Assembly (NCBI RefSeq): GCF_030445035.2
Contig: NC_080699.1
Span: 12,524,001-12,588,000, forward strand
Direction of reading: 5' to 3'
Length of the DNA stretch: 64,000 bases
Source of the DNA: Dasypus novemcinctus
Taxonomy: Eukaryota; Chordata; Mammalia; Cingulata; Dasypodidae
The position numbers were made by a program, and so were the translations under genes. Below are positions 58,331-64,000 of the stretch, piece by piece; within the stretch, counting starts at the first letter, position 1, and each line of letters starts with the position of its first letter. The notes beneath the pieces are model-generated. The model had not been told where the DNA came from. It saw only the letters and a program-made list of their open reading frames with translations, and made no database searches.

Positions 58331-60639
58331 TTCCCTGGCAACTAAAGTTCTGAGTTATTATTATGTTCTTCCAATTAGATGTTCTCATCAAGATTTGAAC
58401 AGCAAAATTGAAAACTGAGGTGGATTCCATTTTCCTTTGGAAACTGACCATTAACACAGGCTATCAAGATTGGAGTTTTCTAGGAGCAGCCTCCAGTGTT
58501 CATTTTCTAGCTTCCCGAGTGTTAAGAAAATGGACGATATTGGTGATTTTTAAATCTAACTTCCTTGTGAGTGGAGGGCACATTCAGGCATCGGTTTTCA
58601 GCTTTCTGGTGTTCAAAGGCTGGTTCAGCTCTAACCATGACTCCAGACCTAGGCGCTGTAGCTCTTGGTGCTCCCAGGGGAAGGAGCTTGCCCAGCTGGC
58701 CGGTTCTATGATTTAGGGGTACTTCTCAGGAGAGTGCTTAGAACCTTCTCCTTTCCCCCTTCTAAAGATGCTAAAAGCACACCATGCCCTGTATTAAACT
58801 TCCTCCTGTTGAAAATACCTGGAATGGTTACTATGACTTGCCCTAACGAGCCTCTGCCTTTCTCTGTCGGTCTGTCTCTCTGTAAATAGGCTGAAGTTCA
58901 GATTTAGAACAAATAGTCTTCTTTCTTATCCGAGCCCTCAAGTGATGGCCCAGAGACTTCAGTTTTCTTCTATTAAGTCAAATGCCACTCATTTATATAC
59001 TTTTCTTCTTTCTCACACTGTTGTCCTCATTCATTCTTTGTATGCTTATGACAGGAGTTTTATACCTTCATTATCATTTTACTGTTGTTTTAGGTTACTG
59101 ATAAATTCAGGTGTTTAGTCTGCTCTGTTAAATTAGAAGATGCTGTCAGAAATGTTGCTAAGTATGCACCTGACTACCCTTTTGCTAAGGAATGCATTTG
59201 GATTCAAGGATGAATGCATTAGACACTGTTTTTGAGGGCTGGAGGAAGGGTAGCAATTCTGAAACCTGAAGATATAAAGAAGGTGAAGATTCCTTCTGTT
59301 TTTCTTGGTGTTTTAAAGTTCCTGAATTTTTCCTATTTACCCTCTTAAAATTTCCACCTGAGTGAAAACCAGGAAGAAAGGCTGGATTTCTGCTTTTTGC
59401 TTCACTGGTCCACGAGCTGATGCAGTTTGAAGATAGGCCCAAGGAAACTGGTTTTTGAGTCAGCTAGACAGCCTAAAATCCCTTGAAACCCAATGATTCA
59501 TTCTCTGGAAGTAACACTCCTGTCTAAATAAGGAAAGTATGACTCTCGCTCACTACGGAATGCAACAGAGAAAGAAGCTCACCAAATTGTTATTTATTTT
59601 AGTGTTTCAAAAATCTTAAGTTACGGGATTTGAGGCAAAGATATAAGATTGCCAATTTGTGGATTCTGAAATGTAGGTTAATGGATAAGTTCTCAAAAAG
59701 GGAAAGTCTCCTAGTAGGTCTCCCAAAAATTGTAAGGCAGAAAGCCTCAGAGGCAATACTGTCACATCCTGGCTTATTTCTTTCTGCAGCCAGTGCTGGG
59801 TTAAATACTGACGGCAAAGTGAATAGACTATAGATTCCACAGTCTGCCATGTGTTGCTTTCTAGAGCGCATGCGTCCTGGCATGCATCCCCCATTCGAAT
59901 GCCAAAACGAATGCCACTTAAACTTAGGTGGTGCTTAGGAATCTTAGGGTGCTGAATAGCTAAACATGATCCCATCCCATGGGCTTCTAAGGACAGTGTC
60001 CTCTTTGACTTTTCATCAGCCTAAAAACTCCACTTACAATAAATGGCAAAGATATTTAAAATTCAAAATGCTCACTCAAAATTTTATGTCTACAAGCAGA
60101 ACTAAAAAGAGATGACAAATGAAAGACTGATGAAGAGAACTAGAATCAGTTTTTATAAATTAACTAATTACCTCACATTTTTCCACTTCTCTGACAAAAA
60201 TTCCTTCCTAAAAAAATTCTTTCATCATGCTTTGTCTTTCTTTAGGAGACAAAGGAAGAACAGAAAGAAAAATATAATGTTCACTTATTTCTAAAAATGA
60301 GAAATCCTTAGTTGCTTTCATTATTTAAAAATTAGGACCAGCATCAAACTCTTTTAAAAATGCTGTATTCTCTATTTCCTATATTCTTGAACAATTCCTT
60401 TTGCCATAAACCCCAGTCACAAAGAAGGCAAATCAGCCTGAGACACACTTGGAGACTGAGATACAAAGGGCTTGCTTTTTTCCCCTTTTCTTTAAAGGTT
60501 CAGTCTACCTCTTTTTACCATCTTGTACAATGTATCTTGAAATGCCCCTTAAAAGGATGCTTTCTGGAAGTACTAAGTTTTGTAGAGCAATGCTATGGTA
60601 AGATAGTTAATGGGAATGAGATAAGATAAGGGGTTGGTA

Positions 60640-60800
60640 GGCAACTCTGGAAATCTGATCTTATTTTTCAGAAGGGTTTTGTTTTTCCCTATAAATTAGT
60701 TAATGGCACTGATTAAGTAACTTAATGTCTCTGGCTCTCAGTTTCCTTGTGGAAAGAAAATTTTGATGTCATTTATTTCAAAGATTATATATGACTCTAA
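60640..60800 (+). repeat. MIR SINE relic
   Basis: 'GGCACTGATTAAGTAACTTAATGTCTCTGGCTCTCAGTTTCCTTGTGG' is MIR core order (AAGTTACTTAACCTCTCTG, CAGTTTCC). Only a short part is clear. Confidence 0.6.
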
Positions 60801-61250
60801 CATGTGAAATTTAAGGATTTATGTACTACTGAGATAATAGGTCATATAAAGCAGCATGATCAAACATGTTAGTTTTAAACTTGCAAATCTGAAGGATTCC
60901 CAAGTAGAAGCTCTAGAAAGACACTCTCAGCCAATGTCATACAACTGATTTATAGAGGAATTTTGATTTGCTAATGGGTGATTAAAGAGTAAGAATATTT
61001 GCAATTTAATCAGAGCCATGAAAAGAATTCTTAAGCATGTTATTTTGAGCAATCAGAGATTTCTACACAAAGGGTTACATGCCCTTTGTGTACAGGAGGG
61101 ACTGACTGATAAAAATTTAAAGTGCGATTAAGACCAATTTCATCTTAACCATCATATTTGCTGTACTACGCTGGCTCTTGCACCTGTAACAAATGGTGAG
61201 TTCTTTTTAAAATGGCCACATGGACTAATTACCACATATGAATGTCACTG

Positions 61251-61898
61251 TGAAGCAGGCTAGTAAGATAGGGAATTAATAGACAGATCTGGAACCTGAC
61301 AGAGAGTCCACGTGGACATCTGGAACTCCCAAGATGGCTGCTGAAGGACCTCCACATCCAGGATTCTGCTACCCAGAACAAAGACTTCTTCCTGAGAACA
61401 AGGAAAAGCCCCAGATGCTCCCTAGGAACTTGATCATGGGGTCCTCACTAAGGGATTGATGGGTGGGGTAATTCAGTCAAAACAGCAAACAGCTGGCACC
61501 CCCTCCCCTGCCATTAGCAAAGAGGTGGAATAATTAACAGTTCAAAAGCAAATCGGGAGGCTTGAGTCTCCGGATTTGCTCTCCCTGTCCTCTTGCCTCT
61601 GGACCTGTACCTGGCATTTGTGTGCCGCTCTCGTCATTTTTCCTCTGCCATGTGGCCACGCAAGTAAACGTGGGGATTTATCATCTATAAGGTGCAATTG
61701 TAGCTTCTAAATCGGCCCTCTTCATCCCTTTTCACTCCCTTCCTTTCTACCTGGGACCCCTGCTCTGTTATTTTCTGTTATTTTTCTCCCATTTCTCTTC
61801 CCTCCCTACCTGAATAAATCACTGGCCTAACTCACCTGGTGTGCTCTTGAAATTCATTTCTGCAGCATAGCCAAGAACCTAGATAAAATCTTGTAACA
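61251..61898 (+). mobile_element. Solo LTR, ERV1-like
   Basis: 648 bp beginning TGAAGCAGGCTAG and ending CTTGTAACA, so TG...CA. A 4-bp ACTG occurs directly before (61247-61250) and after (61899-61902), the duplication size of gammaretrovirus-like ERV1. AATAAA at 61813-61818 is followed by a U5-like region (GTGTGCTCTTGAAATTCATTTCTGCAGC). A pyrimidine-rich stretch precedes the AATAAA. No internal genes remain. The 4-bp match could be chance, so confidence is moderate. Confidence 0.65.
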
Positions 61899-62689
61899 AC
61901 TGGACGTGACATTTCATAAAGCAGGCTCACGATTCCCTGTGGGATCTGAGTTCGCCCTTGTAGTTTGGTTCTTGATTTCAGCTCTGGAAGCCTTCTTCAC
62001 TATGGTATGAACTGGCAAGCATTTGCACAGCTACTTTCTTGGGGTATGGGCAGCCCTAGAGGAAGAACGAAGGGCAAAGCCAAGGGCAGAGAAGCTTCCT
62101 GGACCCAGCTATAAAGAAATGAAACAGGTTTTCTTCGTGGCTGACAGATGGGCTTTAAAGACCCTTACTTATAAGAGGTATTCCAGAAAGATGACTGTTT
62201 GGAAGAATACTAACCTGAATTTGAAACGTGATAAATGTGTGGGGAAAAATTACTTCTGCAATTCTTTAATCTCACCCAGTATCCTGTCCATAACCGATGA
62301 AAGAAAATCCAATGAGGTACTTTTGCCGTATTCTACTCATATAAGAGTATCTGTGTAATAAAGCATTTGTGTAATAAAAAAAAAGACCAATTTCAATTCT
62401 CTAGGTAAAAATAACTTCTTCAAACAGTCTATTTTAATAAATATTCAGATGTAGACATAATACAATTCATGATCAAAGTTTTTTTTGGAAGGTAGATTAC
62501 TTTGTATAAAGGGTTTGAAACAGACATATTTACAATATAATACAATATACATACATGCACACTATATATAATATACAATTTCATTTCCTTGAAAGAACAA
62601 TGTGCATAAATGAGAAAAAAGAGGAGTAACTGATTTAAAAGGCTGATTACATGCAAAACCTAAAAATAAGATTTTCAAAAGAAAAAATA

Positions 62690-62850
62690 AATTCATAAGG
62701 AAATACTATTTGTAAAAAAGTACAGTTCCTAGCTAGAGCAGTGAGGTTACATAAAAAAATAAAAAGGTACCCAAATAGGAAAGGAAAAAGTAAAATTTTT
62801 ACTATTAGCTGCTGATCTGATCCTACATCTAGAATCTCCTGAAAAACACA
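62690..62850 (+). repeat. L1 ORF2 fragment
   Basis: 'CTAGCTAGAGCAGTGAGGTTACATAAAAAAATAAAAAGGTACCCAAATAGGAAAGG...TAAAATTTTTACTATTAGCTGCTGATCTGATCCTACATCTAGAATCTCCTGAAAA' matches the L1 reverse transcriptase core in sense orientation, decayed. Confidence 0.65.
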
Positions 62851-63770
62851 CAACAAATGTTGGAAATGGCTTTGGAATTGGGTAATAGGTAGAGGTTGGA
62901 AGATTTGTGGGGTGCTTGGTGGAAAAGGCCTAGATTGCTTTGAGGAGACTGTTAGCAAAAATATGGATGCTAAAGGTCCTTCCCCTAAGACATTGAAAGG
63001 AAATGGTGAATGGGTTACTAGAAAATGGAGGAAAGGTGATCCTTGCTTTAAAGTGGCAGAGAACTTGGCGAAATTGAGTTCTGATGTCGGATGGAAGGAA
63101 GAACTTGAGAGTGATAAACTTGGATATTTAGCTGAGGAGATTTCCAACTAACTGTGGAAACTGCAGCCAGTTTCCTCCTTGCAGCTTATAGTGAAATGTG
63201 AGAGGAAAGGGATAAGCTGAGAACTGAACTCCTGGGCATGACGAGACCAGAAATTGTGAGTTTCTGGAAAAGGAGTCCCCAGAGAATCATGCTCCTATGA
63301 GAGTTTAACTGCCCATGGAACTGGTCAGTAATTTCAGGAGAAGTCATGATTGGAGATGCAGTTATTCAGGAAGGACTGGTGGAAAGTGCTTTTGTCTGAT
63401 GGTTCAGACCCCTGTGTACTATAAGTAAAATGAGGTTTTAATGAAAGAAAATACTGCCAGCCTGGACTAAAAGGGACAGATTGAAGGAAATATCACTTCA
63501 AGGGCAGAACCAGGAAGCTGAGGTCTGGACCAAAGACATCTTCTCTGGCCAAAAGAGCAGGTCCAACCATATGTGTGGAAAGGGTTTCAAAGGTCCATAA
63601 ATGGAGGGGAATTGTGCCCCCGTATAGACCAAACCTATAACCGATTGCAATGAGACTTTATACTGAGTATTGTTACTGAAATGACTTAAGCTTTTGGGGT
63701 ATTGTGATGGAATGAAAGCATTTTGCACATAGAAAGAACATGTCTTTTGGGGTTACAGAGGATAGAAGGG
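62851..63770 (+). mobile_element. MaLR internal region (non-coding relic)
   Basis: 'TTGGAAATGGCTTTGGAATTGGGTAATAGGTAGAGGTTGG', 'AAAGGTGATCCTTGC', 'GAACTTGAGAGTGATAAACTTGGATATTTAGCTGAGGAGATTTCCAA' and 'AAAGCATTTTGCACATAGAAAGAACATG' follow MaLR internal order. The 5' LTR is missing: the left side is an L1 fragment. The open frames inside have no intact retroviral domain. Confidence 0.75.
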
Positions 63771-64000
63771 AGTGATCTGATACTGTATGTACCCCCGAAA
63801 AACATGTTCTTAAATTTAATCATTCCTGCTAGTATGAACCTGTTGTAAGACCTTCTGATGAGGTTTCTTCAGTTAACAGGCAGCCCACCTCATTCAGGAT
63901 GGATCTTAATGCTCTTACTGGGGTCCTTTATAAGAGAATGAAATTCAGACAGAGAAAGTCACAGGAGCCGAAGCTTGAAATCATCAAAACTAGTAAGAGT
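63771..64000 (+). mobile_element. 3' MaLR-type LTR, cut by the window edge
   Basis: Starts near 63771-63777 and reads 'CTGTATGTACCCCCGAAAAACATGTTCTTAAATTTAATCATTCCTG', 'GACCTTCTGATGAGGTTTCTTCAGTTAAC', 'CTTACTGGGGTCCTTTATAAGAGAATGAAATTCAGACAGAGAAAGTCACAGGA'. It is the same LTR family as 725-1102 and 23853-24366. Directly preceded by MaLR internal sequence, so it is a 3' LTR. Confidence 0.8.

Larger units (their letters stand above)
52593..64000 (-). other. GUCY1A2: Last intron of GUCY1A2 (partial)
   Basis: Everything upstream of the exon on the minus strand up to the window edge. No other exon with plausible coding and splice sites was found, so the preceding exon is beyond 64000. Apart from repeats listed separately, stretches such as 52900-54500, 54660-57200, 58330-60640 and 61898-62690 hold no recognised feature. 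Frames such as 62023-62358 (111 codons) have no recognisable domain. Confidence 0.8.

Noticed and set aside
62023..62358. A 111-codon frame in the intron
   Set aside because: No domain, no splice-site support and no similarity I recognise. It is probably a chance frame.
62647..63147. A 166-codon minus-strand frame
   Set aside because: It runs antisense across a MaLR internal relic and an L1 fragment, so it is a shadow of repeats.
1..64000. CRISPR arrays, bacterial operons, riboswitches or origins
   Set aside because: No regularly spaced repeats or prokaryote-style gene packing were seen. The repeats are those of a mammalian genome.

Overview
This window looks like nuclear DNA of an armadillo-type xenarthran mammal. 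The main evidence is seven copies of a tRNA-derived SINE with the head, G-rich body and A-rich tail of the DAS SINE family, known from dasypodid armadillos. One head-only tRNA SINE and several lineage-style L1 and MaLR elements sit beside general mammalian repeats (MIR, L2, L1M, MLT1, MER5A). There is no bacterial, viral or organellar gene organisation. The species is inferred from repeats only.

One protein-coding gene is supported: the terminal coding exon of GUCY1A2 (soluble guanylate cyclase alpha-2) on the minus strand at 52385-52592, with a good splice acceptor and a C-terminal ETSL PDZ ligand. Because the gene is on the minus strand, 52593-64000 is its last intron. The repeat-poor stretch from about 52384 down to about 39010 is best read as a very long 3' UTR, ending near an AATAAA signal at 39025-39030.

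Layout. 1-9765: old L1M, L2, MIR and MaLR material with three DAS insertions. 10388-11441: a truncated L1 that carries what looks like a 3' transduced segment. 11442-15498: little recognised apart from a MER5A. 15499-21770: two LTRs and a long decayed L1M with two SINEs in it. 21771-31986: unique sequence with a cluster of young insertions (LTR, DAS, L1 3' end) at 23.8-25.5 kb, then L1M, L2 and MIR relics. 31999-38593: a 5.5 kb decayed L1 with target-site duplications, interrupted by two DAS SINEs and one hAT element. 39010-52384: putative GUCY1A2 3' UTR with one small hAT. 52385-52592: GUCY1A2 last exon. 52593-64000: intron with MIR, an ERV1-like solo LTR and a MaLR remnant running off the window.

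I found no new gene system. The most informative unusual features are the probable L1 3' transduction, the hAT pair (one inside the L1, one in the 3' UTR with a perfect 8-bp duplication), and the probable 13.4 kb 3' UTR. All repeat family names are from recognition by eye; boundaries without a target-site duplication are approximate.
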